Below, in pieces: positions 9,053 to 18,518 of a DNA stretch of 64,000 bases. The position numbers were made by a program, and so were the translations under genes. The stretch spans positions 77,141-141,140 of the forward strand of contig CAWAND010000001.1 of NCBI GenBank assembly GCA_963783335.1, in the 5' to 3' direction. The first letter of the stretch is position 1. The number at the start of each line of letters is the position of its first letter. The stretch comes from CAWAND01 sp963783335 (GTDB taxonomy: Bacteria > Chloroflexota > Anaerolineae > Anaerolineales > E44-bin32). Under the pieces are notes generated by a model. That model saw only the letters and a program-made list of their open reading frames with translations, was not told the origin of the DNA and ran no database searches.

Positions 9053-10144
9053 AGAACTTGACAGAGTTCCTAAGGAAATTCCGCGAGAGCCAGCTCTTCT
9101 GGCCGCTGGTAGCTTGGGCCCTGATTCTCATGTTTAACGCCATCGTCGAACCTGGCTTTTTCCAGCTTGGGATCATTGATGATCCCATCTACGGAAAACA
9201 CCTCTATGGCAACCTCATAGATGTCTTTAAGAACGGGGCCCCGCTGATGCTGGTAGCGATCGGGATGACCATGGTGATCGCTACCGGAGGTGTTGACCTT
9301 TCTGTGGGGGCCGTGATCGCCATTTCGGCTGCTATGGGCGCGGTATTGATCAACCCGGCTCTCGGCAATGAGCTCATCACCAACGACATTCTCACCCGCA
9401 ACGCCACCAACACCCCGTTGCCGATCATCATCTTGGCCGATTTGGCGGCCGGCACCTTGTGTGGCTTGTGGAACGGTCTGCTCGTTTCGCGCGCGCGAAT
9501 TCAACCGATGGTCGCCACCCTCATCCTGATGGTGGCTGGTCGTGGTATTGCGCAGTTGATCACCAACGGCCAGATCATGACCATCTATTACACGCCGTAT
9601 TTCTGGTTTGGCAACGGGTACATCCTTGGACTGCCGGTTTCCATCTACATCGTGGGAACTCATTCTTGTATTGGCTTGGTTCTTGGTCCGCAAGACTTCC
9701 ATCGGCCTCTTCATTGAATCGGTCGGGATCAACTCGAAGGCGAGCTTCTACAGCGGAATCGATGAGAAGAACGTCAAGCTTCTGGCCTATGCCTTCTGCG
9801 GCTTCTGCGCTGCCATCGCAGGCTTGATCTTGAGTTCCTACGTCCATAGCGCGGATGGCAACAACAATGGGTTGAACTACGAACTCGACGCCATCCTGGC
9901 GGTTGTGATGGGCGGAACGCTGATGACCGGCGGACGGTTCTCCCTGGTGGCCAGCGCTCTAGGGGCACTGGTCATATGGACTTTCACCGTGACCATCTAC
10001 ACCCTGGGCGTGCCGGCAAACGCCCTGCTGGCAGCCAAGGCTGTCTTGGTCATGCTGGTGATCTTCCTCTACTCTGACTACAGCCGCCGCTTGATGAGCA
10101 GGATTTCCGAACGCAGAGGATCTTCTCATAGTGCATCGAACTAA
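9049..10144 (+). CDS. Sugar ABC transporter permease 1 (YtfT-like), broken by a +1 frameshift
   Basis: A membrane permease of the BPD_transp_2 family, about 364 residues if read through. The first frame (9049 to about 9655) includes GMTMVIATGGVDLSVGAV, characteristic of these permeases. The second frame (about 9656-10144) continues with LFIESVGINSKASFYSGI and AVVMGGTLMTGG. The break lies at about 9653-9656, where GTGGGAAC would have to be GTGGAAC to keep frame: one extra G in a G run. As written, the product stops at 9717 and loses its C-terminal third. The intact downstream partners make sequencing error plausible. It overlaps the ATPase stop by 4 bp and the next gene by 14 bp. Confidence 0.85.
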
Positions 10145-11114
10145 GACTCTCTTCTGGCGATATGGGCCCCTGCTGACCACGATCTCGATCTTTGTTGTCG
10201 CTTACTTTGTCGGCAGCAGAATGTACCCTGCCATGCAGAAGCCACAGGTGTTCTTCAATCTTTTCATTAACAACGGGAGTTTGCTGCTTGTATCGATCGG
10301 GATGACCATGGTCATCCTGACCGGCGGGGGTGGGATCGATCTTTCCGTGGGCGGGGTTCTGGCTCTGACAACGGCCGCCTCGGCCGCTCTGCTGAGAGAC
10401 GGAATGAGCCCCATGCTCGTGATTCCGTTGATGATGCTTATGGGGGTGGCAATCGGCGCAGTGCTGGGCTCCATTATCCAGTACTTCAAAGTGCAGCCCT
10501 TCATAGTGACCTTGATGGGCCTGTATTTCGCCCGCGGTATGGCGTACATCATCAGTTTGACTTCGGTCACGATCTCGGACCCGGTGTACAAGAAACTGGC
10601 TCTAACGCCAATCTACATTCCGTTCCTCTCTAAGACTTATGTCTACCCCCCAACTCTTGTGGCGCCGATCATGCTGCTGGTGGCATTCCTTTTGCTGACG
10701 TTCACACGCTTTGGGCGCACGATATACGCCATGGGCAACAATGAGCAATCCGCTTTGCTCATGGGCCTGTCTGTAGCCCGTACAAAGATCGCGGTTTACG
10801 CATTCAGCGGCCTTTGCTCTGCTCTGGCCGGGATCGTCTTCAGCATGTCGTTGCTTGCTGGGTATGGGCAGTTCGCGACAGGCATGGAACTTGACGCCAT
10901 CGCTTCGGTGGTCATGGGCGGCACGTCGCTCGCAGGGGGCGTAGGAAATGTCATTGGCACGCTGTTCGGCGTGCTGATCAACGGCACCATCGTCTCCATC
11001 CTCCAGTTCAACGGCACTTTGAGTTCGTGGTGGACTCGAATCGGGGTTGGTTTGCTGACCCTGGTTGCCATAGGCCTTCAAAGCCTGTTCTACATCAGGC
11101 AGAAACACTCGTAA
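10131..11114 (+). CDS. Sugar ABC transporter permease 2 (YjfF-like)
   Basis: A 327-residue inner-membrane permease with eight to ten hydrophobic segments and the family motifs GMTMVILTGGGGIDLSVGG (about residue 57) and ASVVMGGTSLAGGVGN (about 262). With permease 1 it would form the heterodimeric channel of a YtfQRT-YjfF type importer, as in E. coli galactofuranose and Shewanella arabinose uptake. The start GTG/ATG region overlaps the end of permease 1 by 14 bp, so the two are translationally coupled. The frame is intact. Confidence 0.9.
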   Translation: MHRTKTLFWRYGPLLTTISIFVVAYFVGSRMYPAMQKPQVFFNLFINNGSLLLVSIGMTMVILTGGGGIDLSVGGVLALTTAASAALLRDGMSPMLVIPLMMLMGVAIGAVLGSIIQYFKVQPFIVTLMGLYFARGMAYIISLTSVTISDPVYKKLALTPIYIPFLSKTYVYPPTLVAPIMLLVAFLLLTFTRFGRTIYAMGNNEQSALLMGLSVARTKIAVYAFSGLCSALAGIVFSMSLLAGYGQFATGMELDAIASVVMGGTSLAGGVGNVIGTLFGVLINGTIVSILQFNGTLSSWWTRIGVGLLTLVAIGLQSLFYIRQKHS

Positions 11115-11181
11115 GCCAGTTGCTCATTCAAGGGCGGGCGGCTTTCGCCGATCAACAAGTGACGTTGCCAGGTGTATAGGA

Positions 11182-12297
11182 ATGGATCTAAGCCAATCGC
11201 CTTCCCCCGCTGAGCTAAGTGTCAAACTGGATCGCATCCGCGGTTTGCTGGCAGAGCGCGAGCTCGACGGGCTTTTGCTCCGGCGAACAGAAAACCTGGC
11301 CTGGGCCACCTGCGGTGCAGATGCGCACATCAACATCGCGGATTCGATTGCTGCCGCATCCCTGTTAATTACGCAAGCTGAACGAATGGTCCTGACCAAC
11401 AACATCGAAGCTGCCAGGTTGATGGAAGAAGAGGGTTTGTCGCAACTGGGATGGAAATTCGAGGTCTCATCCTGGATTGATGGGGATGGCCGCCTCCAAG
11501 AACTGACCCGCGGAATGCGATTGGGTTCTGATTCCCATCACCTTCAAGCCACGGACTTATCGGGGGATATTGCCTCGCTACGTTCTCGCCTGACCCCAGA
11601 AGAAGGCGGCCGCTTCAGGCTCCTGGCACAGTTGTGCGCCCAGGGCATGCAAGATGCGATGGAGGCAGTCCAGCCGGGGATGAGTGAATTTGAAATCGCC
11701 GGAGTTCTTGCAGAATCGGTTAGGAGCAGAGGAGTGCAACCTGTTGTGAATCTGGTGGCGGTCGATGAACGCATCTATTCATACCGTCATCCCCTGCCAA
11801 CGAACAAGAAGCTGAGCAAATACGCCATGTTGATCTTGTGCGGGCGCAAGTGGGGTCTGATCTGCTCGTTGACCCGGCTCGTCCATTTTGGGTTCCTGCC
11901 GGATGAGATTCGCAAGAAAGCCGAAGCCGTTGCTCGAATCGACGCGGAGATGATCGGCGCAACTTGTCCTGGCCGAACCCTAGGAGACGTCTTCGGTCAG
12001 GCACAGGCAGCCTACGCAGCCAATGGCTATCCGGATGAATGGAAACGCCATCACCAGGGGGGATCTGTCGGGTATTCCCCGCGCGAAGTCACGGCCACGC
12101 CTTCGTCGTCCGAGCCAATATTCTTGGGCCAGGCCTTCGCCTGGAACCCATCCATTGCGGGGGCGAAATCTGAAGACACGATATTGGTCGGCGAAAGATC
12201 GAATGAGATTATCACCGAAATGCCCGGGTGGCCTTGCGTTGAGGTGGAACTCGAGAATCTGGTCGTGAGTCGTCCAGCCATTCTGGAGAGGAAGTGA
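11182..12297 (+). CDS. M24 (creatinase/aminopeptidase P-fold) protein, metal site apparently incomplete
   Basis: A 371-residue protein with the two-domain creatinase/Xaa-Pro peptidase architecture: an N-terminal domain (LAERELDGLLLRRTENLAW is typical) and a pita-bread C-terminal domain. Active M24 peptidases carry a D-D-H-E-E metal set. Here the segment where the two Asp residues are expected reads LILCGRKWGLICSLTR, with Cys and Ser instead. A His-containing HHQGGSVGY motif remains, as does an AWNPSIAG motif near the usual first Glu. It sits between importer and kinase genes, so a role in arabinoside metabolism or sensing is possible; peptidase activity is doubtful. Confidence 0.8.
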   Translation: MDLSQSPSPAELSVKLDRIRGLLAERELDGLLLRRTENLAWATCGADAHINIADSIAAASLLITQAERMVLTNNIEAARLMEEEGLSQLGWKFEVSSWIDGDGRLQELTRGMRLGSDSHHLQATDLSGDIASLRSRLTPEEGGRFRLLAQLCAQGMQDAMEAVQPGMSEFEIAGVLAESVRSRGVQPVVNLVAVDERIYSYRHPLPTNKKLSKYAMLILCGRKWGLICSLTRLVHFGFLPDEIRKKAEAVARIDAEMIGATCPGRTLGDVFGQAQAAYAANGYPDEWKRHHQGGSVGYSPREVTATPSSSEPIFLGQAFAWNPSIAGAKSEDTILVGERSNEIITEMPGWPCVEVELENLVVSRPAILERK

Positions 12298-12466
12298 GGC
12301 GCGCCCTGGTAGGGGCATGGGCGGGAGGCGACTGCCGTGCGAGGGTCGTCCGTGACTCTGCATCTATGCAAAACGTGGTGCGGGTGCTCTTGGAGGGTCC
12401 TCCTCGGCACACGGGGGCAACCCTCTGCCAACAAGGCCCCATGGCCTCAACTCCATTGGAGATGAT

Positions 12467-14068
12467 ATGAACCGGAACGAGATCCAAGAGGCGATTGAGG
12501 CCGGAAGAACCGCGCTGGGGATCGAGTTTGGTTCAACGCGCATCAAGGCGGTCCTGACGGGTGAAGATCTCATGCCGGTTGCATCCGGCTCTCATGAGTG
12601 GAAGAACCGCCACGAAAATGGAATCTGGACCTACAGTCTGGATGATATGTGGTCCGGCCTCCGAGCATGCTATGCTGGTCTCCAGCATGAAGTCATTGAG
12701 GCTTACGGCGTCGAGCTCCGTAGTATTGGGGCGATCGGATTCAGCGGAATGATGCACGGCTACATGGCCTTTGACGAACAGGGCGAGCTGCTTGTCCCCT
12801 TTCGTACCTACCGGAACACAATGACTGAAGAGGCCGCCAAGGACCTGACGCAGCTGTTCCAGTTCAACATCCCCCAGCGCTGGAGCATTGCGCACCTTCA
12901 ACAGGCCATTTTGAACGGGGAACCCCATATCAAGGACATCCGATACCTATCCACGCTCGCCGGGTACGTCCATTGGAAGCTGTCAGGTGAGAAGGTTCTG
13001 GGTGTGGGCGAAGCCTCGGGTATGTTCCCCATTGATAGCCAAACCAAGGACTATGACCAACGCATGGTGGGGCTCTTCAATGAGCGGCTTGCGGAGGAAG
13101 CAATCTCTTGGAGGCTCGAGGATATCCTTCCCAAGGTACTTGTGGCTGGGGAGGACGCAGGGTTGTTGACAGAGGGAGGAGCGGCCGCACTGGACGCCAC
13201 CGGGCAGTTGGGTGCCGGGATACCGCTTTGTCCACCTGAGGGCGATGCGGGCACTGGCATGGTGGCCACCAACAGCGTTGAAGAGCGGTCCGGCAACGTC
13301 TCTGCGGGCACAACCGTGTTCGCCATGATTGTCCTGGAGCGCGGGTTGTCGAAAGTACACCCCGAGATCGATATGGTGACAACCCCGACGGGCAAACCGG
13401 TTGCCATGGTCCATAGCAACAACTGCACTTCCGATATCAATGCATGGGTTGAGCTGTTTCAGGAATTCGCAGGTGCGGTGGGCGCGCAGATCAGCCGACC
13501 TGACCTGTTTGGGATGCTCTTCGAGACTGCGCTGAAGGGGGATCCGGATTGCGGGGGTCTGCTGGCCTACAACTATCTTTCTGGCGAACACATCACACAA
13601 CTGGAAGAGGGACGGCCGCTCTTTGTCCGCCGCCCCGACGATCGTTTCACTCTACCGAACTTCCTCCGTGTCCACTTGTACTCAGCGCTGGCGGCATTGA
13701 AGATCGGACTGGAAATCCTCTTCGACGAAGAACGGGTGAACGTTGATCGCATTCTTGGTCACGGCGGTTTCTTCAAGACGAAAGAGGTGGGCCAGAAGAT
13801 CATGGCGGCGGCGATGAATGCTCCAGTGACTGTGATGGAAACGGCAGGCGAAGGCGGCGCCTGGGGATGCGCATTGCTCGCCGCCTATTTTGCCACCAAG
13901 TTGGAGCAGGAAACCTTGGAGGCTTTTCTCGCCGAACGGGTCTTCGCTGGCCAGAGGGGGGCGACCATAGCTCCCGATTCAAGCGACGTTGAGGGGTTTG
14001 CAGCCTTCATCGATCGCTACAAGGAAGGACTCATCATCGAAAGAGCCGCCGTGGACGCATTGAGGTAG
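12467..14068 (+). CDS. araB: FGGY-family carbohydrate kinase, probable L-ribulokinase
   Basis: A 533-residue cytoplasmic sugar kinase. The N-terminal FGGY domain starts with the phosphate-binding ALGIEFGSTRIKAVL (about residues 16-30); SGMMHGYMAFD and the C-terminal ATP-site glycines (GHGGFFKTKEVGQ, ETAGEGGAWGCALLA) follow. It would phosphorylate L-ribulose to L-ribulose 5-phosphate with ATP. The assignment rests on its place directly before the epimerase and isomerase; by sequence it is nearer the XylB/YoaC-like branch than E. coli AraB, so substrate is inferred. The ATG at 12467 is preceded by TTGGAGATGAT. The epimerase starts 8 bp after its stop. Confidence 0.85.
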   Translation: MNRNEIQEAIEAGRTALGIEFGSTRIKAVLTGEDLMPVASGSHEWKNRHENGIWTYSLDDMWSGLRACYAGLQHEVIEAYGVELRSIGAIGFSGMMHGYMAFDEQGELLVPFRTYRNTMTEEAAKDLTQLFQFNIPQRWSIAHLQQAILNGEPHIKDIRYLSTLAGYVHWKLSGEKVLGVGEASGMFPIDSQTKDYDQRMVGLFNERLAEEAISWRLEDILPKVLVAGEDAGLLTEGGAAALDATGQLGAGIPLCPPEGDAGTGMVATNSVEERSGNVSAGTTVFAMIVLERGLSKVHPEIDMVTTPTGKPVAMVHSNNCTSDINAWVELFQEFAGAVGAQISRPDLFGMLFETALKGDPDCGGLLAYNYLSGEHITQLEEGRPLFVRRPDDRFTLPNFLRVHLYSALAALKIGLEILFDEERVNVDRILGHGGFFKTKEVGQKIMAAAMNAPVTVMETAGEGGAWGCALLAAYFATKLEQETLEAFLAERVFAGQRGATIAPDSSDVEGFAAFIDRYKEGLIIERAAVDALR

Positions 14069-14075
14069 GGAAACC

Positions 14076-14789
14076 GTGTTGGAACACCTGAAGGATCAAG
14101 TGCTGCGGGCCAATCTGCTGCTTCCAAAGCATCAACTCGTCACTTTCACTTGGGGTAACGTCTCGGGCATCGACAGAGAGCGAGGGCTGATGGCGATCAA
14201 GCCCTCCGGGGTCCCATACGAGGATCTGAAGACGGACGATATCGTCGTCGTGGACGTGGAAACGGGGAAGCGAGTAGAGGGAGACCTAAGAGCCTCCTCC
14301 GATACCCCGACGCATCTCGAACTCTATAAGGCGTTCTTGAACATCGGCGGCATCGTCCACACCCACAGCCGCTGGGCAACGATCTTTGCCCAGGCCGGTC
14401 GCGGCGTGGGCGCCCTTGGAACGACTTACGCAGATCATTTTCATGGCGAAATCCCTTGTACGCGCAAGATGACCGAGGATGAGATCCAAGGCGACTATGA
14501 GAAGGAAACGGGTCTCGTGATCAAGGAAACCTTCGAAGACAAGGACCCCGACGCAATCCCTGGCGTGCTCGTCCTGAGCCATGGCCCGTTTGTGTGGGGC
14601 GCCGACCCTCTGGATGCCGTGCACAATGCGGTGGTCCTCGAGGAAGTCGCGTGTATGAACTTCCACGCCCTGATGCTCGATCCGGACCTCGCATCCATGC
14701 CGAAGGCGTTGCTTGACAAGCACTATCTGAGAAAGCACGGCCCGGGTGCTTACTATGGCCAGGCGAAAGAATCCGAAGAGGAGCTCTAG
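14076..14789 (+). CDS. araD: L-ribulose-5-phosphate 4-epimerase
   Basis: A 237-residue class II aldolase/epimerase fold enzyme that converts L-ribulose 5-phosphate to D-xylulose 5-phosphate. Visible motifs are GNVSGID (27-33), KPSGVPYEDL (42-51), the zinc ligands in HTHSRW (95-100) with a third His near residue 169 (LSHGPFVWG), and DHFHGEIPCTR around 120. The length matches AraD (about 230). The start is a GTG at 14076 behind AGGTAGGG. Only 2 bp separate its stop from the isomerase start, so the three catabolic genes form one operon. Confidence 0.93.
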   Translation: MLEHLKDQVLRANLLLPKHQLVTFTWGNVSGIDRERGLMAIKPSGVPYEDLKTDDIVVVDVETGKRVEGDLRASSDTPTHLELYKAFLNIGGIVHTHSRWATIFAQAGRGVGALGTTYADHFHGEIPCTRKMTEDEIQGDYEKETGLVIKETFEDKDPDAIPGVLVLSHGPFVWGADPLDAVHNAVVLEEVACMNFHALMLDPDLASMPKALLDKHYLRKHGPGAYYGQAKESEEEL

Positions 14790-14791
14790 CT

Positions 14792-16300
14792 ATGATGGAT
14801 CTCGGCAGTTATGAGGTGTGGTTTATCACCGGCAGCCAGCACTTGTATGGGCCGGAGACACTGGAAACCGTCGCCTTGCATTCGAAGGAGATGGCGGCAT
14901 ATCTTGACACATCCGATCATCTGCCCGTCCAGGTGAAGTTCAAGCCAGTCTTGACCACACCTGATGCCATCCGCCGGCTCGTCTTGGAAGCGAATTCGGC
15001 CGAGGACTGCGTTGGCTTGATTGCCTGGATGCATACTTTTTCCCCCGCCAAGATGTGGATTGCCGGCTTGAATCTGCTCAAGAAACCCTTCCTCCATTTG
15101 CACACACAGTACAACCGCGAAATCCCCTGGTCTGAAATCGACATGAACTTCATGAACCTGAACCAATCTGCACATGGAGACCGGGAATTCGGTTTCATAG
15201 GCAGTCGAATGCGCCTGAACCGCAAGGTGGTCGTCGGTCACTGGCAGGAAGAAGATGTCCTTTCCAGCATCGGCGTATGGACACGGGCGGCCTGTGCCTG
15301 GGCTGATTGGCAGGGTGCAAAAATCGCCCGCTTCGGCGACAACATGCGCGATGTGGCGGTGACCGAGGGTGACAAGGTCGAGGCACAGATACGATTTGGC
15401 TACGATGTGTACGGCTTTGGAGTGGGGGATCTGGTCTGTTCAGTAGGCGAGGCATCTGAGAGCGACGTCCGAAGAACCGTCGATGCCTATCTAGAAGAAT
15501 ACGAGGTTGTCCCCGAACTTCAGCCGGGGGGTGAAAGGCACCAATCGCTGCTCGAAGGTGCACGCATTGAGACCGGCCTCCGCACCTTCTTAGAAGGCGG
15601 TGATTTCAAGGCATTCACCACGACCTTTGAGGATCTGCACGGACTGGCCCAACTCCCAGGGTTGGCGGTACAGCGGCTCATGCGGGATGGCTATGGCTTT
15701 GGTGCCGAAGGGGATTGGAAGACCGCCGCGCTGGTGCGAGCCATGAAGGTCATGAGCGCCGGGGAAGAAGGCGGCGTCAGCTTCATGGAAGATTACACGT
15801 ATCACTTTGGCTCATCTGGGAACAAGGTGCTGGGCGCACACATGCTGGAGATCTGTGAGTCCATCGCCGGGACGAAGCCCAGATTGGACATCTTCCCGCT
15901 TTCGATCGGGGGCAAAGCTGATCCCGTGCGGCTGATCTTTGATACCAAGACCGGCATGGCGATCAACGCCTCGATCATCGACATGGGCCAGAGATTCCGC
16001 ATGGTTGCCAACGTGGTCGACGTCGTGCCAACTCATCAGCCGCTACCGAACCTGCCGGTGGCGCGCGCGCTGTGGTCGCCTTATCCGAATCTCAAGACTG
16101 CGGCTGCTGCCTGGATCTACGCCGGGGGCGCACATCACACAAGCTTCAGCTACTCTGTCAGGCCTGAGCATCTCCGAGATTTCGCCGAAATGGCTGAGAT
16201 GGAATTCTTGCTTATTGACCAAGACACCAAACTCGAGGACTTCAAGAAGGAGCTTCGGTGGAATGACCTGTACTACCAATGGGGTGGAGGCTTGAGATAG
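14792..16300 (+). CDS. araA: L-arabinose isomerase
   Basis: A 502-residue enzyme interconverting L-arabinose and L-ribulose, the first step of the pathway. Length and segments match AraA: VWFITGSQHLYGPETL at the N terminus, TFSPAKMWI, QYNREIPW, the metal/active-site region FMEDYTYHF near residue 330, LGAHMLEICESIAG, and HHTSFSYSV near 450. It is the last gene of the arabinose operon, so the cluster is complete from uptake to xylulose 5-phosphate. Two adjacent ATG codons (14792, 14795) could both serve as start. Confidence 0.96.
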   Translation: MMDLGSYEVWFITGSQHLYGPETLETVALHSKEMAAYLDTSDHLPVQVKFKPVLTTPDAIRRLVLEANSAEDCVGLIAWMHTFSPAKMWIAGLNLLKKPFLHLHTQYNREIPWSEIDMNFMNLNQSAHGDREFGFIGSRMRLNRKVVVGHWQEEDVLSSIGVWTRAACAWADWQGAKIARFGDNMRDVAVTEGDKVEAQIRFGYDVYGFGVGDLVCSVGEASESDVRRTVDAYLEEYEVVPELQPGGERHQSLLEGARIETGLRTFLEGGDFKAFTTTFEDLHGLAQLPGLAVQRLMRDGYGFGAEGDWKTAALVRAMKVMSAGEEGGVSFMEDYTYHFGSSGNKVLGAHMLEICESIAGTKPRLDIFPLSIGGKADPVRLIFDTKTGMAINASIIDMGQRFRMVANVVDVVPTHQPLPNLPVARALWSPYPNLKTAAAAWIYAGGAHHTSFSYSVRPEHLRDFAEMAEMEFLLIDQDTKLEDFKKELRWNDLYYQWGGGLR

Positions 16301-16376
16301 TCCATCCGTCGGGCCCCGAATTCGTGCATACTGGTTTGGCAGTGACGGTGATGCTCACGCTGGGAGGTGGAGAGGC

Positions 16377-16955
16377 ATGAATCGAAGAACACTCGGGCGC
16401 GCCCTGATTTTGATACTTGCCTTTGCCAGTCTAGCCTTGGCTGGCTGTGGTTCGTCCAGATCCCTGCCGGGCTTCAAGTCCCCTCTGAACCAAGCCGGGC
16501 TGGCCGAAACTCCAGATTGGTTCGATGTCGAACTGACCGATGTTCGCACCGGGAAGACCTTCACCATGAACGACTTCTCCGGGAAAGTGGTGTTGGTCGA
16601 GACGATGGCCATGTGGTGTCCTAACTGTCTATTCCAGGCGCACCAGGTGAGAGAAATGCACAAGCTGCTCGATAACCCTGACGAGGTCATATCGGTCAGC
16701 CTGGACGTTGATCTACACGAGGATGCCAGCGACTTGCATGACTACACTCAGGAGTTCGGCTTCGAATGGCGCTTTGCCGTAGCGCCGCTTCAGGTCGCAC
16801 GAGCGCTTGGAAATCTTTACTCGGCGCAGTACTTGAACCCCCCTCTGTCGCCCATGCTGATCATCGATCGAGAGGGCGGAGTCCATCAGCTGGGCTATGG
16901 TGAGAAGTCCGCTGAAGTTCTTCTGGCGAATGTTCAACCCTTCCTGGCCCGGTAA
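16377..16955 (+). CDS. Thioredoxin-like thiol-disulfide lipoprotein (TlpA/redoxin family)
   Basis: A 192-residue exported lipoprotein. The N terminus is a lipoprotein signal ending LALAGC (Cys24). A thioredoxin-fold domain follows, with the active site WCPNC (residues 80-84). It would reduce or exchange disulfides outside the membrane, with electrons passed through the CcdA protein encoded 6 bp downstream. The pair is a standard cytochrome-maturation or periplasmic-repair module. The start ATG follows GGGAGGTGGAGAGGC. CPNC differs from the commoner CPPC; its effect on redox potential is unknown. Confidence 0.88.
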   Translation: MNRRTLGRALILILAFASLALAGCGSSRSLPGFKSPLNQAGLAETPDWFDVELTDVRTGKTFTMNDFSGKVVLVETMAMWCPNCLFQAHQVREMHKLLDNPDEVISVSLDVDLHEDASDLHDYTQEFGFEWRFAVAPLQVARALGNLYSAQYLNPPLSPMLIIDREGGVHQLGYGEKSAEVLLANVQPFLAR

Positions 16956-16961
16956 TCGAAG

Positions 16962-17630
16962 ATGGATGTCGCACTGACCTCCCTGTTTCTTGGTCTGCTG
17001 GCGACCACCAGCCCCTGTGTCTTGCCCCTCTATCCAGGGTTTCTCGCCTATCTGAGCGGTCAAGGGGAAACCGAGCGGCACAGGCAGAAGTACTCTCTGG
17101 GTCTTTTCGTCCTGGCCGGCGTGCTGACCATGATGCTGGCACTGGGGGGTGTGATTGCGCTGCTGGCCGTTTCGGTCGCCAGCATCTTGATCTATATCGT
17201 TCCTTTGGCAGATTTGTTGATACTGGCACTGGGGATTTTGCTCTTGCTTGACCGCAACCCTTTCACCACCTTGCCGCAAATTCAGGTCCCAGTCCTACGA
17301 CATCCCTTTCTCAATGCCTATGTATACGGTCTGCTCTACGGACCCATCGCGCTGCCTTGTTCCGGGCCCCTGGTCGTGGGGATCTTCGCACTCTCGCTGA
17401 CAGCAGGCGAGGCTTTTGGACAGCTCTGGTCTTTTCTTTGGTTTGGATTGGGGTTTGGCATACCCCTCCTAGCCCTATCTCTGCTCTCCGGTGCATTTCA
17501 ACACCAGCTCGTTTCGCTATTCGCTCGCCATCAACGTGCCGTCAACGTGGTCGGTGGACTGCTGCTGGTCGGGATCGCCATCTATGACGTTGTTACGAAT
17601 TGGAGCCTGTTTAGACTCTATTTTTCATGA
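16962..17630 (+). CDS. CcdA/DsbD-like thiol-disulfide transmembrane transporter
   Basis: A 222-residue membrane protein with six predicted helices and the two conserved cysteines of the CcdA family: TSPCVLPLYPG (Cys19) and GPIALPCSGPLV (Cys133). These carry reducing equivalents from cytoplasmic thioredoxin across the membrane, here presumably to the redoxin lipoprotein encoded immediately upstream. The 6-bp spacing indicates one operon. The size is usual for CcdA. Confidence 0.9.
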   Translation: MDVALTSLFLGLLATTSPCVLPLYPGFLAYLSGQGETERHRQKYSLGLFVLAGVLTMMLALGGVIALLAVSVASILIYIVPLADLLILALGILLLLDRNPFTTLPQIQVPVLRHPFLNAYVYGLLYGPIALPCSGPLVVGIFALSLTAGEAFGQLWSFLWFGLGFGIPLLALSLLSGAFQHQLVSLFARHQRAVNVVGGLLLVGIAIYDVVTNWSLFRLYFS

Positions 17631-18492
17631 GCCGGGTGAAGATCTTCCCGCAGGATTGACCTGCCAGGCAGTTCCGCAGTTTGGGCCTACTCTCGGGCCC
17701 CTCGAACTTGTGATGTCGCAGGCAACATTCGGTACGGGTAGGTGGGCGGCGAGGCAGCGACAGAAAATCATCGGGGTCCTGCCTGACCCAACCACAATCT
17801 CTTTCCCTTTATCCCTTAGGTGATCGCGCAATTCCTGGAGCAACTTCTGCAGACCCTATGCTGCTGCAAGACAGTCTCCAAGAACTGAGCGCCATTGGCC
17901 ATATCTTCCTGCGCCCTGGCGCCCGCAGTTGAACAATAAGGCCGTCCAAGGCTCTTGCCTATTCACGAGACCCTAGAACGGCTTCTCTTACGACCCTTGT
18001 TCAGGAGGCAACGGCGGGATTCGCCTTTCGGCTACTTCTAAGGACGCTTCGCGGAACCCGTGATGGAGGTTTTGCAGGCCTTTCCACTTGTCTCCCAAAC
18101 GCTTGTACGCTTACTGTGGATTCCTCCCCAGGGTCATCGAATGGTCTGTTGCCTCTCTCACCTGGGCCCATGCAGCTCATCCAGTTAGGTGAGCTTGTGG
18201 CCAGAAGCGGTGGCCCAGACTGGTCGATGTAACTTCCATCGCCGCTCGGGAAGAGGCAGGCTGGCTGTAGAAACCGGAGAATCCCACCGTTTCCAGATAG
18301 ATGCCAAGTCCGATAGATCACAGCTTGCCCTTGCCCTGCTGGGCAGGACCCATCCTTGTGCGACTGGTTTCCCGGTGTGCACTGTTCGGACGGATCGCCG
18401 CACGCGGTGCGGGGGGATGATCTTGTCTGTTCACCAACCTTGTGGTTCCTCCGACCATTGACACGCAGGCGGGACCGAATTAAACTTGTGCC
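17631..18492. other. Intergenic region with tRNA-Cys-derived repeat
   Basis: No gene is visible. It contains a terminator-like hairpin at 17940-17985 and copy 2 of the tRNA-Cys-derived repeat at 18004-18150. Nothing else in the first 300 bp or in 18150-18490 could be identified. Confidence 0.5.
18004..18150 (-). repeat. tRNA-Cys-derived repeat, copy 2
   Basis: Minus-strand acceptor 3' strand and T stem are recognisable from 18004. The T loop is interrupted by about 30 bp (CCTTTCGGCTACTTCTAAGG and following) at the same point as in copy 1. The anticodon arm survives partly (GAGGTTTTGCAGGCC on the plus strand). The tail to about 18150 aligns loosely with copies 4 and 5. A hairpin resembling the tRNA-Cys terminator lies just left, at 17940-17985, as at the intact locus. 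Confidence 0.7.
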
Positions 18493-18509
18493 CGCTTAAC
18501 CATTAAGCG
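18493..18509. promoter_or_regulatory. Perfect 17-bp palindrome, probable MarR operator
   Basis: CGCTTAACCATTAAGCG is a perfect inverted repeat with 7-bp arms around CCA. It ends 9 bp before the MarR start and abuts its GAGGTGAG ribosome-binding site. MarR-family proteins bind palindromes of this length and autoregulate, so occupancy would block transcription or ribosome access for the marR-ABC operon. Confidence 0.75.
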
Positions 18510-18518
18510 AGGTGAGAT

